This document shows, in pieces, positions 45,551 to 55,281 of a DNA stretch of 64,000 nucleotides. The translations under genes and the position numbers were made by a program. The number at the start of each line of letters is the position of its first letter. The first letter of the stretch is position 1. Origin of the DNA: AC-32 sp963754265 (GTDB lineage: Bacteria; Actinomycetota; Thermoleophilia; Gaiellales; Gaiellaceae); assembly GCA_963754265.1 (NCBI GenBank), contig CAVWFB010000016.1, positions 558,001 through 622,000 on the forward strand. The letters are read 5' to 3'. Below the pieces are notes generated by a model. That model saw nothing but the letters and a program-made list of their open reading frames with translations. It did not search any database and was not told the DNA's origin.

Positions 45551-46534
45551 ATGACTGAAGAGACACGAGAGCTGATCATCATCGGCGGTGGGCCTGCGGG
45601 CTACACCGCAGCCCTGTATGCGGCGCGGGCCAACCTGCGTCCGCTGGTGATCGAGGGCTTCGCCTGGGGCGGACAGCTGATGATCACGAGCGACGTCGAA
45701 AACTACCCGGGCTACCCCGACGGGATCATGGGCCCGGAGATGATGCAGGACTTCCGGCGCCAGTCCGAGCGCTTCGGCGCCGAGTTCGTGACCGACGACG
45801 TCACGAAGGTGGACTTCTCCGAGCACCCGTTCCGGGTCTGGGTCGGGGACAAGGAGCACATGGCGGAGGCCGTGATCGTGGCGACCGGCGCCAGCGCGCG
45901 GCAGCTCGGGCTCGAGTCCGAGCGCTCGCTGCAGGGCCGAGGCGTCTCCTACTGCGCGGTGTGCGACGCAGCGTTCTTCCGCGACAAGCAGGTCGTGGTC
46001 GTGGGCGGCGGCGATTCCGCGATGGAGGAGGCGATCTTCCTGACGAAGTTCGCCACCAAGGTCAGCCTCGTCCACCGGCGCGACGACTTCCGCGCCTCGC
46101 AGATCATGCTCGACCGCGCCAAGGCGAACGAGAAGATCGAGTTCGTCACGCCGACCGTGGTCGAGGAGGTCATCGGCGAGGGCGGTTCGACGAGCGCGGT
46201 GCGCGTCCGGGACCTCGATACCGGCGAGACGAGCGACCTGCCAGCTCAGGGGTTGTTCGTCGCAATCGGTCACGACCCGAACACGAAGCTGTTCCTCGAG
46301 CAACTCGACCATGACGAGGCCGGCTACCTGGTTACCCAGCCGGGCTCGACCGCGACGAACGTCGAGGGCGTCTTCGCCGCCGGCGACGTCGTCGACCACA
46401 CGTACCGCCAGGCCGTCACCGCCGCCGGAAGCGGCGCGATGGCCGCGCTCGACTCGGAGCGGTGGCTCGCCGCCCGCGAGGGCCATCCCGGCACCGCCGC
46501 GACGGCACCGCGCGTCGAAGCGGCCGAGGTCTAG
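45551..46534 (+). CDS. trxB: Thioredoxin-disulfide reductase
   Basis: The 327-residue flavoprotein has an FAD motif IIIGGGPAGYTAALYAARA near residue 10, the redox pair CAVC at residues 135-138 and an NADPH motif VVVGGGDSAMEEA. The C-terminal FAD site GVFAAGDVVDHTYRQAVTAA is also present. It reduces thioredoxin with NADPH. The ATG at 45551 follows AGAGGAAGAA. No thioredoxin gene lies beside it in this window. The corA gene begins 14 bases after its stop and is probably co-transcribed. Confidence 0.94.
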   Translation: MTEETRELIIIGGGPAGYTAALYAARANLRPLVIEGFAWGGQLMITSDVENYPGYPDGIMGPEMMQDFRRQSERFGAEFVTDDVTKVDFSEHPFRVWVGDKEHMAEAVIVATGASARQLGLESERSLQGRGVSYCAVCDAAFFRDKQVVVVGGGDSAMEEAIFLTKFATKVSLVHRRDDFRASQIMLDRAKANEKIEFVTPTVVEEVIGEGGSTSAVRVRDLDTGETSDLPAQGLFVAIGHDPNTKLFLEQLDHDEAGYLVTQPGSTATNVEGVFAAGDVVDHTYRQAVTAAGSGAMAALDSERWLAAREGHPGTAATAPRVEAAEV

Positions 46535-46548
46535 CCGAGCCTCGCCTG

Positions 46549-47466
46549 ATGACCCGGGCCGGATGGATCGATCTCGTCGATCCCGACGAGGCCGAGCTGC
46601 GCGAGCGCACGCCGATGACCCTGCACGCCCGCGCGCTCGACCGAATCCTTCGGCCCACCGAGCACGCTGATTACCCGCGGCCGACTCTCGAGAGCCACGG
46701 TGACTACGTCTTCGGCGTGTTCCTGGTCGCGGTCGCGGTTCCTGAAGAGGATCGCGTCTACTACCAGGAGGTCGACATCGTGCTGACGCAGGACTTCGTC
46801 CTGACCGTCCGCAAGACGCCGCCAGGAGGCGAGCCGTTCGACACGAGCGGCGTGCACGAGGCCTGCGAGCGTGGCGAAGTCGAGGAGCCCGGGATGGTCG
46901 CCTACCACCTGGTGGACGAGGTCGCCGAGCGGCTTCTCGACCTGATCGACACGCTGAACGAGGAGATCGACGAGCTCGAGGACCACGTCGAGGACTGGCC
47001 AGCGGGACGGGTGCGCCAGCGGCTCTCGGAGCTTCGCCACGATCTGCTCCGCATCCGCAAGACGGTCGCGCCGACCCGCGACGCCGTCCACACCGTCGTC
47101 GACGGCCGGGTCGACGTCGAGGGAGGCGAGGTGTTCCCTCACGACGTCGAGCTCCATTTCGCGGACGCCTACGACAAGCTCCTGCGCGCCGTCGACGGGC
47201 TCGAGCTCTCGCGCGATCTCGTCGCCGGCGTTCGCGACTACTCCCAGGCGAAGATCGCGAACGATCAGAACGACGTCGTGAAGCGACTCACGGCGATCGC
47301 GTCGCTCCTGCTCGTGCCGACCTTCATCGTCGGGCTGTACGGCCAGAACTTCATCAAGAGCATGCCCGAGCTGCGCTGGGCGTTCGGCTATGAGTGGTCC
47401 TGGGGCTGGATCATCGTCACGACCCTTCTGCAGCTTTGGTACTTCCGCCGCAAGGGCTGGCTCTAG
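46549..47466 (+). CDS. corA: CorA-family divalent metal ion transporter, GQN variant
   Basis: The 305-residue protein has the CorA cytoplasmic alpha/beta domain, a long stalk helix (LIDTLNEEIDELEDHVEDW onward) and two C-terminal membrane helices. The pore-mouth signature after helix 1 reads LYGQNF at residues 263-268 instead of the usual YGMNF, so GMN has become GQN. The MPEL loop that follows is kept. GMN is the Mg2+ selectivity motif, so the ion or the mechanism may differ. It follows trxB by 14 bases. Confidence 0.85.
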   Translation: MTRAGWIDLVDPDEAELRERTPMTLHARALDRILRPTEHADYPRPTLESHGDYVFGVFLVAVAVPEEDRVYYQEVDIVLTQDFVLTVRKTPPGGEPFDTSGVHEACERGEVEEPGMVAYHLVDEVAERLLDLIDTLNEEIDELEDHVEDWPAGRVRQRLSELRHDLLRIRKTVAPTRDAVHTVVDGRVDVEGGEVFPHDVELHFADAYDKLLRAVDGLELSRDLVAGVRDYSQAKIANDQNDVVKRLTAIASLLLVPTFIVGLYGQNFIKSMPELRWAFGYEWSWGWIIVTTLLQLWYFRRKGWL

Positions 47467-47491
47467 GCACGCGCTGGCTACCATCGCCGCG

Positions 47492-47935
47492 GTGCCGTAT
47501 TTCATCTGTCCGAACTGCAAGGAGCGCTCGATCGACCACGACCGGCGCGAGGGCCTGAGCCAGCAGGCCGTCTCCTGCCACCGCTGCGGCTTCGGTTTCC
47601 TGTTCGAGCTGCTCGAGGACTACTACCCGGCGCCGAACACCGGCTTCGTCGTCTGTGACCGCAACGCGCGGGTCCTCGCCATCGGCCGCGACCTGTTCGA
47701 GCTGTCGGGCTACCGCGAGCAGGATCTGATGGGGCGTGACGTGGTCGAAGCGCTCGGCCTCTCGGGGTTCGAGGGACCAAGCCCGGCGCAGGTGGCGCTC
47801 GAGTGGGGTGTGCGCAGGCTCGGCGTGCAGCTCGAGCTGCGCTCCCGGGTTGGGCACGTGAAGCACGTCACGGCCGACTTCTTCCCGGCCTACGACGACG
47901 ACGGCGGGCTCTTGGTCGGCCTCACGCCGCGCTGA
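47492..47935 (+). CDS. Zinc-ribbon/PAS protein, putative sensor
   Basis: The 147-residue protein starts at GTG 47492 with a zinc ribbon (CPNC near residue 5, CHRC near residue 31). A single PAS domain follows (about 50-145), seen in FVVCDRNARVLAIGRDLFELSGYREQDLMG split over its first strands and helices. No output kinase or cyclase domain is present. The ribbon plus PAS could sense redox state or a small ligand and act through a partner. It overlaps the convergent 97-residue gene by 14 bases. Confidence 0.72.
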   Translation: MPYFICPNCKERSIDHDRREGLSQQAVSCHRCGFGFLFELLEDYYPAPNTGFVVCDRNARVLAIGRDLFELSGYREQDLMGRDVVEALGLSGFEGPSPAQVALEWGVRRLGVQLELRSRVGHVKHVTADFFPAYDDDGGLLVGLTPR

Positions 47936-48215
47936 GACCGGCCAGCTCCGTCTCGACCCAGGACTGCAGCTCCTCGAGCGCTTCGATCGCTCCATCGAGC
48001 TCGCGCAGCTCGGCGCGGGCGGCGGGCTCGTCGATCGCACCTAGCAGCCCAAGCGCCTGAAGCCGCGTGGCCGCCGCGTCGGTCAGATCGCGCTGCGCCC
48101 GCTTCTCGATCGCCGCCTGCCGGATGCGCGATCGCGCCCGTTCCGCGCGAGCCGAAAGGCTTGCCGCCTCACCGGCGAGCGCGTCGGCGTAGACGGCGAG
48201 CTCAACGGCGAGCAT
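47922..48215 (-). CDS. Small helical protein, function unknown
   Basis: This 97-residue protein is alanine-rich and mostly helical (VYADALAGEAASLSARAERA, ELRELDGAIEALEELQSW), likely a coiled coil. The ATG at 48215 is chosen because it leaves a 10-base gap to nth, so it may be the last gene of the addB-addA-nth operon. Its 3' end overlaps the PAS gene by 14 bases in convergent orientation. I do not recognise a family. Confidence 0.6.
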   Translation of the reverse strand: MLAVELAVYADALAGEAASLSARAERARSRIRQAAIEKRAQRDLTDAAATRLQALGLLGAIDEPAARAELRELDGAIEALEELQSWVETELAGLSAA

Positions 48216-48225
48216 GGCTCCAAGG

Positions 48226-48927
48226 CTAGGCGCCCGAATGTGACGCGAGTGTGTCGACTTCGACCCTACTCGCGGGACACAACGCATTCACGACGCAGAT
48301 CTCGCACCGCGGCGAGCGCGCCAGGCACACCCGCCTGCCGTGCTGGATCAGCAGGTGCGGAAACACGTTCCAGTGCTGCCGCGGCACCAGCCGCATCAGG
48401 TCGCGCTCGATCTTGACCGGGTCGTCGTGCCTCGTGAGACCAAGCCGCTGCGACAGCCTGCGAACGTGGGTGTCGACGACGACGCCCACTGCCTCCCCGC
48501 GCTCCCCGACGACGACGTTGGCCGTTTTCCGCGCCACGCCTGGTAGGCGGAGCAACTCCTCGAGGGTCGCGGGCACCTGCCCGTCGTAGTCCTCGATCAG
48601 GAGCTGCATGGTGCCTCGGATCGCCTTGGCCTTCTGGCGGAAGAACCCCGTCGAGCGAATGTCGTTCTCCAGCTCCTCGACCGGAACCGCCAGGTAGTCC
48701 TCGGGCCGGCGGTACTTGCGAAAGAGGCTCTCGGTAACGCGGTTGACGTTGACGTCGGTGGTCTGCGCCGAGAGCATCACCGAGACGAGCAGCTCGAGGT
48801 CGTTGCGGAAGCGGAGCGCGATCGTCGCCTCGGGATATTCGGCCAGCAGCGCCTCGATGATCGGGATGATCCGCTCGCGCTTGGGCCCGACCCGCCGCCG
48901 AGCCTCGGCGAGGTAGCTGCGGGCCAT
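48226..48927 (-). CDS. nth: Endonuclease III
   Basis: The 233-residue base-excision repair glycosylase/lyase has the helix-hairpin-helix LRLPGVARKTANVVVGE, with the catalytic Lys of RKTAN. The catalytic Asp is in VVVDTHVRRL, and the C-terminal 4Fe-4S cluster is in CLARSPRCEICVVNALC with its four cysteines. It removes oxidised pyrimidines and cuts the DNA backbone. Its ATG overlaps the stop of addA by one base-pair shift (ATGA), showing tight coupling with the helicase-nuclease genes upstream. Confidence 0.95.
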   Translation of the reverse strand: MARSYLAEARRRVGPKRERIIPIIEALLAEYPEATIALRFRNDLELLVSVMLSAQTTDVNVNRVTESLFRKYRRPEDYLAVPVEELENDIRSTGFFRQKAKAIRGTMQLLIEDYDGQVPATLEELLRLPGVARKTANVVVGERGEAVGVVVDTHVRRLSQRLGLTRHDDPVKIERDLMRLVPRQHWNVFPHLLIQHGRRVCLARSPRCEICVVNALCPASRVEVDTLASHSGA

Positions 48928-51900
48928 CAGGCGCCGTGACGGAGCCGCGGCCCCGCGCAGACGACGTTCAGCGCCGGGCAGTCTGCGCACACGAACTCGC
49001 TCGGGGTCGGGCGGAACTCCCCGGCCTGAATCCGGTCGATCGCCGACGAGAGCTCCGTCTCGAGCGCGGGCACGTCTTCGCGCACAAAGCTTGTGGAGAC
49101 GACCGCGTCCGGGCGCTCGAGGAAGTGGTAGACGACCTCCACCTGCTCCGCGCCCGCCCGGAAGCAGGCCAGCGCGTACACGAGCCGCTGGAGCCGGTAG
49201 TCGGCCTCGACGATCTCCTCCGGCTCGGCTTCGGCGAGCGAGTTCGTCTTGTAGTCGAGGACGAGCGCGCTCGGCCCGTCGCGATGGAGCACGTCGATGC
49301 GGCCGTGCAGGAGGACGCCGTCGTGCTCGAAGGCGAAGGGCAGTTCGGGCGTGGTTCCCTCGAGCGCGGCGACTCGCGCGCCCAGCTCGGAGCGGGAGTA
49401 GGACTCCACGAAGGCGCGGATCCGCTCGAGCTCCTCGTCGGTCACGGCCGGGTAGCGGGCGCGGACGGCGGCCTCGAGATCCTCGGGCACGGCCGGCGCG
49501 CCGAGGTCGATCCGCTCCAGCAGCGTGTGCACGGCGTCGCCGATCTCGGTCGCCGCGAGCCCCGTCTGCCCCGGCACGGTGCCCATCGCGTCGGCGGGCC
49601 GCAGCCCGACCACGCGCTCGGCGAAGTAGCGATACGAGCAGCGCTCGAAGAGCGAGAGCGCGCTGTAGGAGAGCCGGCGCACTCGATGGAGCGGCGGGGC
49701 CGGAACCTCGGTCAGGGGCGCGAGTACCGGCGCCTCCGGCGGCGCGCCGCCGTTCTCGGCGACCTCGAAGAGCTCCAGCTGCTCCACGACGGCGGCTGTG
49801 CCTTCGACGAGCGCCTCCGGCGCGTACCGGTCGAGCCGGATCAGCAGGCGCGCGCCTCCGCGCTCGATCTCCATCGGCCCCGGCTCGGCCCCGACGTCGT
49901 CCAACTCGCTCGCCTCGAGCCGGTCGAGCACCCAGCCGATCGGCGTGTTCGCATCGGCCTTGCGGTCCTGGTCGATCGCGCCTGAGACGATCAGCCGGTC
50001 GATCGCCCGGGTCATGGCGACGTAGTAGAGGCGGAGCCGCTCGGCGCCTTCCGCGTCCTGCTCCGCCGACCTGACCGACTCGTACTCGGAGGTCGAGAGG
50101 CGCTTGCCGGTGGAGGGCTCGGCAACGCGGAAGCCGAGGCGCCCATCCGGCAGGCAGAGGATCTCGTCGGCGTCGTGCCGCCCTCGGTCGCGGCCGGCGT
50201 CGGCGACCACGACGACCTTGAACTCGAGGCCCTTGGCCGAATGGATGGTCAGGAGCCGGATCACGTCCGTGCCCTCCTCTTCGGCGACCGCCTCGAGCTC
50301 GGAGGCGCCGACCGCGTCCTGCTCGGCCACGAAGCGGACGAAGCCCTGGACGTCGGGGCCGCGCAGTTCCTCGTACGAGCGCGCGAGCCGCGCCAGCTTG
50401 CGCAGGTTCGCGTAGCGGCGCCTGCCGTCCCACTGGGCGAGCACCGCGAGGTCGTAGTCGTGCGCGCAGACGATCTGCTCGCAGAGTCGCTCGAGCGTGA
50501 GCGTCGGCGCCTGCGCGGAGAGCCGGTCGAAGCGCTGCTTGAAGGCCTGGAAGAGGCGTGCGTCTCGTGCCGAGAGCCCGTCCGGCATGCTTTTCTCGAG
50601 GCCGCAGAAGAGCGGCCGCTTCGGCGCCGCTCGCCGGAGAAGGACGAGCGCGTCGTTGGAGGCGCCCACGAACGGCGAGGCGAGCACCGTCACGAGCGCC
50701 TCGTCGTCGTAGCGGTTGTGGAGCAGTCGGAGATAGGCCAGCAGGTCGACCACCTGTTGCTGGTGGTAGTAATCGCGCCCGGTCGCACGGAAGGTCGGCA
50801 GGCCGAGCGCCCGGAGCTCCTCCTCGTAGAGCCGCGCATCGGTGCCGGCCGCGAACAGGAGCACGATCTCACCCGGGGTGGCCTCGCCCGCCTCGACGAG
50901 CTCGTGTACGCGGCGCGCGATGTGACGAGCCTCGGCCTCGCGCCAGTGCGTGCCCGTCTCGGCGTAGCTCGCCTTGTCGGTCACGAGCAGCTCGACCGCG
51001 GCCCCGAAGGCCGGATCGGCGAAGCGGCCGGCGGCGTCGAGCGGCTGGAAGGTGTCGCCGAAGTCGGCCGCGAAGAGGTGGTTGATCACCTCGAGCACCT
51101 CGGGCCGCGAGCGGTAGTTCTGCGTCAGCGCCAGGACGCCGCCGACCTGCTCGCGTCGCTCGCGGAAGACCTCGACGTCCGCGTGCCGGAAGCGGTAGAT
51201 GGACTGGAACTCGTCCCCGACGAAGAACAGCTCGGCGTCCTCGCGCGCGAGAAGGTCGACCAGCTCGCATTGGAGGCGGTTCGTGTCCTGGAACTCGTCC
51301 ACCATGATCGAGCGGAAGCGCCAGCTCTCGCGCTCGCGGATCTCCTCGTTGTCGCGCAGGAGCTCGCGCGCGAGCAGCTGCAGGTCTTCGAAGTCGAGGG
51401 CGGACTCGCGATCCTTGGCGCCGCGGTAGGCACGATCGTAGGCGAGCAGGAGCTCCTGGAGCTGCTCTCGGTCCCGCGCAGCCAGCGCCTCGAGCGCTGC
51501 TTCCTCGACCGCGCGGCGCGCCTCTTCGTAGGCATCGGCGGTCTCGCCGGGGTCGCGGAGCTCGCTCAGGTCGAGCAGCTTCTCCGGCCGCGGTGAAGGG
51601 TCGAGCAAGCGAAGAGCCTGCGACGACTGCTCGCTCGCGAGCGCTTCCGCCGCTGCCCGAAGCTCCTCGATCCGCGCCTCGAGCTGCGGGTCGTCCGGCG
51701 CCTCGAGCCGCAGCTCGAGGCCGGAGGAGCGGAGGGTCTCGTGTACGCCGGTCAGCATCCGCCGGAGCCGACGGGCACTGTACGAGGCGAGCAGCCCCAG
51801 TCGCTCCTCGTCTCCGCCCGAGCAGAACTCCTCCAGCGCCTCACGGAAGGCCTCGCCCCGGAGCACCCGGCCTTGACTGTCGTCGAGCACGCGGAAGCGG

Positions 51901-52235
51901 GGGTCGATCCCGGCCGCGAAGGGGTGCGCCTTCAAGAGGCGGTGGCAGAAGCCGTGGATGGTCGAGATCCAGGCGGCGTCGAGCTCGCGGGCCAGATCGT
52001 GGCGCTCCAGCTCACGCAGCCGGCTCCGAATTCGTCCGCGTAGCTCGCCGGCGGCTCGCTCGGTGTAGGTGATGACGAGGATCGAGTCGACGTCGAGCCC
52101 GCGCTCGCAGACGGCGCGGCAGAAGCGCTCGACGATGACGGTGGTCTTTCCGGTTCCCGCCCCGGCCGAGACGAAGACGACCCCCGGCTCCTCGATCGCC
52201 CGGAGCTGCTCGCGGTTCGGGGCCTCGACGGTCAT
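48927..52235 (-). CDS. addA: AddA/RecB-like ATP-dependent helicase-nuclease
   Basis: The 1102-residue protein has UvrD-type helicase motifs: Walker A SAGAGTGKTT at 23-32, DEFQDTNRL near residue 310 and YVAMTRA in motif VI. A C-terminal PD-(D/E)XK nuclease follows, with HGRIDVLHRDG, ALVLDYKT and YRLQRLVYALA. Cysteines in ERCSYRY near residue 870 and FVCADCPALNVVC at the end could hold a 4Fe-4S cluster. It resects double-strand breaks with AddB. It lies 46 bases after addB and overlaps nth, so the three form one repair operon. AdnB-type is an alternative name. Confidence 0.9.
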   Translation of the reverse strand: MTVEAPNREQLRAIEEPGVVFVSAGAGTGKTTVIVERFCRAVCERGLDVDSILVITYTERAAGELRGRIRSRLRELERHDLARELDAAWISTIHGFCHRLLKAHPFAAGIDPRFRVLDDSQGRVLRGEAFREALEEFCSGGDEERLGLLASYSARRLRRMLTGVHETLRSSGLELRLEAPDDPQLEARIEELRAAAEALASEQSSQALRLLDPSPRPEKLLDLSELRDPGETADAYEEARRAVEEAALEALAARDREQLQELLLAYDRAYRGAKDRESALDFEDLQLLARELLRDNEEIRERESWRFRSIMVDEFQDTNRLQCELVDLLAREDAELFFVGDEFQSIYRFRHADVEVFRERREQVGGVLALTQNYRSRPEVLEVINHLFAADFGDTFQPLDAAGRFADPAFGAAVELLVTDKASYAETGTHWREAEARHIARRVHELVEAGEATPGEIVLLFAAGTDARLYEEELRALGLPTFRATGRDYYHQQQVVDLLAYLRLLHNRYDDEALVTVLASPFVGASNDALVLLRRAAPKRPLFCGLEKSMPDGLSARDARLFQAFKQRFDRLSAQAPTLTLERLCEQIVCAHDYDLAVLAQWDGRRRYANLRKLARLARSYEELRGPDVQGFVRFVAEQDAVGASELEAVAEEEGTDVIRLLTIHSAKGLEFKVVVVADAGRDRGRHDADEILCLPDGRLGFRVAEPSTGKRLSTSEYESVRSAEQDAEGAERLRLYYVAMTRAIDRLIVSGAIDQDRKADANTPIGWVLDRLEASELDDVGAEPGPMEIERGGARLLIRLDRYAPEALVEGTAAVVEQLELFEVAENGGAPPEAPVLAPLTEVPAPPLHRVRRLSYSALSLFERCSYRYFAERVVGLRPADAMGTVPGQTGLAATEIGDAVHTLLERIDLGAPAVPEDLEAAVRARYPAVTDEELERIRAFVESYSRSELGARVAALEGTTPELPFAFEHDGVLLHGRIDVLHRDGPSALVLDYKTNSLAEAEPEEIVEADYRLQRLVYALACFRAGAEQVEVVYHFLERPDAVVSTSFVREDVPALETELSSAIDRIQAGEFRPTPSEFVCADCPALNVVCAGPRLRHGA

Positions 52236-52281
52236 GGCGCGAACCTCAATCCGGGCGCACCCGGCCAGCGGCGCAGACGGC

Positions 52282-55206
52282 TCACGATCGCTTCACCCGG
52301 CACATCGTCCAGAGGCTGCACCACGTCGGGCAGGGGAACCCGCCCTTCGGGTCGTGGCGGACGTCGCCGTCGCGGATGCGGGCCACAGCGGTGCGGGCCC
52401 GCTCCTGCGCCTGGTCGACCTGCCCCCAGAACTCGTCCTCCGCCAGGTAGTCGTTCTTCTGGAAGCCCGGCACGCCGTCCTCGCGCAGCTCGGCACGCAG
52501 AAGCCCTCGGGCCCTGCCGTCGCCGGCGAGCGCGCGGTAGACGCCGCCGAGCGGCTCGATGCCGACCAGGTCGCGCAGCACGAGCATGTAGAGCGGGATC
52601 TGGAGGAGCTGGGCACGCTCGATCTCCGCCGCCGAGTGCGCCGTCCTGCCCGACTTGTAGTCGACGACCATCCCACGCGCCCCGAACGGGTCGCGGTCGA
52701 TCCGGTCGATCTTCCCGGAGACGGTGAAGCCACCGAGGTCGAGCCCGCGCTGGAGCTCGGGGGCCGACCGCTCCGAGCCGAACGAGACCTCGAAGCGGTT
52801 CGGGACGAGCGGAGAGTCCGACTCGGCCTCGCGGCGGACGAGCTCTTCGAGGTCGCGGGCGAGGCTCTGCTCGAGCTCGCTTCGCTCCAGCTCCGGGACG
52901 TCGACGCGCACATGGGCCTGGACCGCCTCGGCCAGACACTCGCGCAGGAAGTCGAGGGCGTCCTCGAGGTTCTCCGGCTGCACGCGCTCCGCTCCGGTGC
53001 GCTTCGGCAGGCCCTTGAAGAACGAGAACAGCGCCTGGTGGGCGACGGTCCCGCGCAGGCGCGCGTCGACCTCCGCGTCGATGCTGCGCGGCGAAACGAC
53101 GCGCTCGAAGAGCCACATCGACGAGCAGTCGGCGAAGCGCTCGAGGTCGGTGACCGAGAAGGACGCCTTCTGGCGAAGCTCCTCCAGCACCTGCGGGTGC
53201 GTCAGTCGGGTCGACCGGTCGAAGGCGCCGAGCGCCCGTTCCAGCCTCCGCTCCCAGCCGTTCGTGCGGGCCAGCGAGGTCGCGGCGCCACGCTCGGACG
53301 ACGCGAGGGCGGCCAGGGCGCGGAGCCGCTCGCGCTCGCTCGGCGCCGTCTCCAGCGGCCAGGTCAGCGCGGCAAGCGGCCGTCGCCGGGTCCAACGCTC
53401 GGTCTCGTCCGGTGCGAAGAGCCCGCGCGCCTCGTCCCAGAACGGGCTCGGCTCGCGCGGCGACCCCTCGTCGCTCGCGGCCTCACGGACGAGGTAGAGC
53501 CGCCGCGTCGGGCGCGTGCAGGCCGTGTAGAAGAGGTAGCGGTCGCGCGAGACCGGGTCGGTGCGCAGGAGCCGCCCGGCGCGGGACGAGCGTTCCAGCT
53601 CGGCCTTCTGCTCCTCGTCGAGGAACGGCGACCCTTGCACGCGGCGCGGCAGGCGGCCCTCCTCCAGGCCGAGCACGAAGGCGACCTCGAACCGACGAGT
53701 TCGCGCCCGCAGGAGGTCGAGCACGGCCACCCGCCCGGCCTCCCCCGCGCCCGCGAGCCGGACCGGCGCGTCGTCGAGCAGGGCCACCACCTCGTCTCGC
53801 GTCACCTCTCCGCCGAGGTCGCGCCAGCCTTCGAGCTCGGAGACGAGCCTGTGCGCCCGCTCGCGCGCCCGCAGGTCGAGCCGCGCGGCCTCTCCGGTCG
53901 GCGGCGACTCGAGACCGTGGGCGGAGCGGATCATCGCCCGCGCGAGCTGCTCGACGGCCGCGAGAGGGTCGGAGGCGGACCGGACTGCGTCGAGGTGAGG
54001 CAGCGGCTGGCCTCGGAGCTTTCCGATCTCCTCCTCGACCCGGGCGGCGACGGTCACGCCCCGGCCGCGCAGCCGCCCTTCCAGGAAGTCGACGTGCGCG
54101 CGCGAGAGCCCCGAGTACGGAGAGCGCAGGAAGGCGAACAGGTCGCGCCGCTCGCCCTCGAGCCAGGCGTAGCGGAGCAGGGCGATCAGCGCCTGGCCGA
54201 ACGGCGTCTGGCCGAGGCGCAGGCGACCCTCGAGCGCGTAGGGCACTCCGAGGGTCGTGAACGCGGTGTCGAGAGGAGCGCGCCAGCGGTCGAGGGAGGG
54301 GCAGACGATCGCGATCTCGGCGGGGTCCGTTCCTGCCCGCACGAGCGACAGCACCTCCTCGGCCACGAGCTCGAGCGTTCCTCGCAGGCCGGCGCCCTCG
54401 AGAAATCGGATCGAGCCGTCGAGCTCCGGCGGGCCGCCCTCCTCGCCGAAGAGCCCACGCTCGAGATAGGCGAGCGGGGCCGCCCGCGCGCTCGGGTTCG
54501 GCGGCAGCTCCTCACGAGTCGTCGCGAGCGCGTTCAGATCGTCGGAGGTGCGCGACAGCGACGCGAAGGCATCGCGCCCGGGCTCGTACGGGAGCGAAAC
54601 CGTGACCTCCGCCCGTGCCGCAAGCGCCTCGAGCAGCGCCCACTCGGCGCCGGTCAGGTCCTCGAAGCCGTAGGCGAAGACCGGGCGCGGGCTCCAGGCG
54701 GCGAGCTCGCCACCGGCGCGCTCGGCGGCGTGGCGCCGCTCGAGCTCACGGTCCCAGAGGCCGAGGCGGTCGAGCTCCGCGCGGTAGGCACCGTAGAGCA
54801 GGCCGAGCTCCCCTTCGAGCTCTCCCGGCTCCAGCAGCGCGGACTCGAGCTCTGCCACGGTTGCGCCGAGCGCGTCGGAGAAGCCGCCGAAGCGTGCCGA
54901 CGGCCCGAGGCCGCCGTTGGCCCCTGCCACGACGCGCCGCAGCAGCAGCGCCCGTTGCGCCTCGGTCACCACCGGACGGTGGGCGCCGTTGCCCCTGGCG
55001 ATCCGTTCGAAGAGGTCGTCGAAGGTGCCGATGGAGCCTCCCACGAGCGCCCCGGTCTGCTTCAACAGCTCGCGCTCGGCCCGGTCGACGTCCGGCCTGT
55101 TCGGCACGATCAGGATCGGGTCTTCGTCGAGCGCGCCCAGGTACCGCTCGAGCAGGAGCGCGACCTTCCCCGCGTTGGCAGGCCCTGCGAGCAGGCTCAG
55201 AGGCAC
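52282..55206 (-). CDS. addB: AddB-like helicase-nuclease subunit
   Basis: The 974-residue protein has an AddB-type N-terminus with LLAGPANAGKVALLLERYL, a changed Walker A. Its central UvrD-like region has degraded motor motifs, and its C-terminal nuclease has SGKIDRIDRD and VVDYKSGRT. Cysteines in RFADCSSMW near residue 690 and FPCPTWCSLWTMC at the end match the iron-sulfur staple of AddB. It would pair with the AddA-like protein encoded just downstream. The start ATG at 55206 lies 75 bases from the zinc-ribbon gene on the same strand. Confidence 0.85.
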   Translation of the reverse strand: MPLSLLAGPANAGKVALLLERYLGALDEDPILIVPNRPDVDRAERELLKQTGALVGGSIGTFDDLFERIARGNGAHRPVVTEAQRALLLRRVVAGANGGLGPSARFGGFSDALGATVAELESALLEPGELEGELGLLYGAYRAELDRLGLWDRELERRHAAERAGGELAAWSPRPVFAYGFEDLTGAEWALLEALAARAEVTVSLPYEPGRDAFASLSRTSDDLNALATTREELPPNPSARAAPLAYLERGLFGEEGGPPELDGSIRFLEGAGLRGTLELVAEEVLSLVRAGTDPAEIAIVCPSLDRWRAPLDTAFTTLGVPYALEGRLRLGQTPFGQALIALLRYAWLEGERRDLFAFLRSPYSGLSRAHVDFLEGRLRGRGVTVAARVEEEIGKLRGQPLPHLDAVRSASDPLAAVEQLARAMIRSAHGLESPPTGEAARLDLRARERAHRLVSELEGWRDLGGEVTRDEVVALLDDAPVRLAGAGEAGRVAVLDLLRARTRRFEVAFVLGLEEGRLPRRVQGSPFLDEEQKAELERSSRAGRLLRTDPVSRDRYLFYTACTRPTRRLYLVREAASDEGSPREPSPFWDEARGLFAPDETERWTRRRPLAALTWPLETAPSERERLRALAALASSERGAATSLARTNGWERRLERALGAFDRSTRLTHPQVLEELRQKASFSVTDLERFADCSSMWLFERVVSPRSIDAEVDARLRGTVAHQALFSFFKGLPKRTGAERVQPENLEDALDFLRECLAEAVQAHVRVDVPELERSELEQSLARDLEELVRREAESDSPLVPNRFEVSFGSERSAPELQRGLDLGGFTVSGKIDRIDRDPFGARGMVVDYKSGRTAHSAAEIERAQLLQIPLYMLVLRDLVGIEPLGGVYRALAGDGRARGLLRAELREDGVPGFQKNDYLAEDEFWGQVDQAQERARTAVARIRDGDVRHDPKGGFPCPTWCSLWTMCRVKRS

Positions 55207-55281
55207 CGGCCCATCCTAGCCCTGGGGCCCGACGACTCCGGCCCCCGCGAAAGGTGAGGCCGAGTGCTTGGCGCGGCGGCG

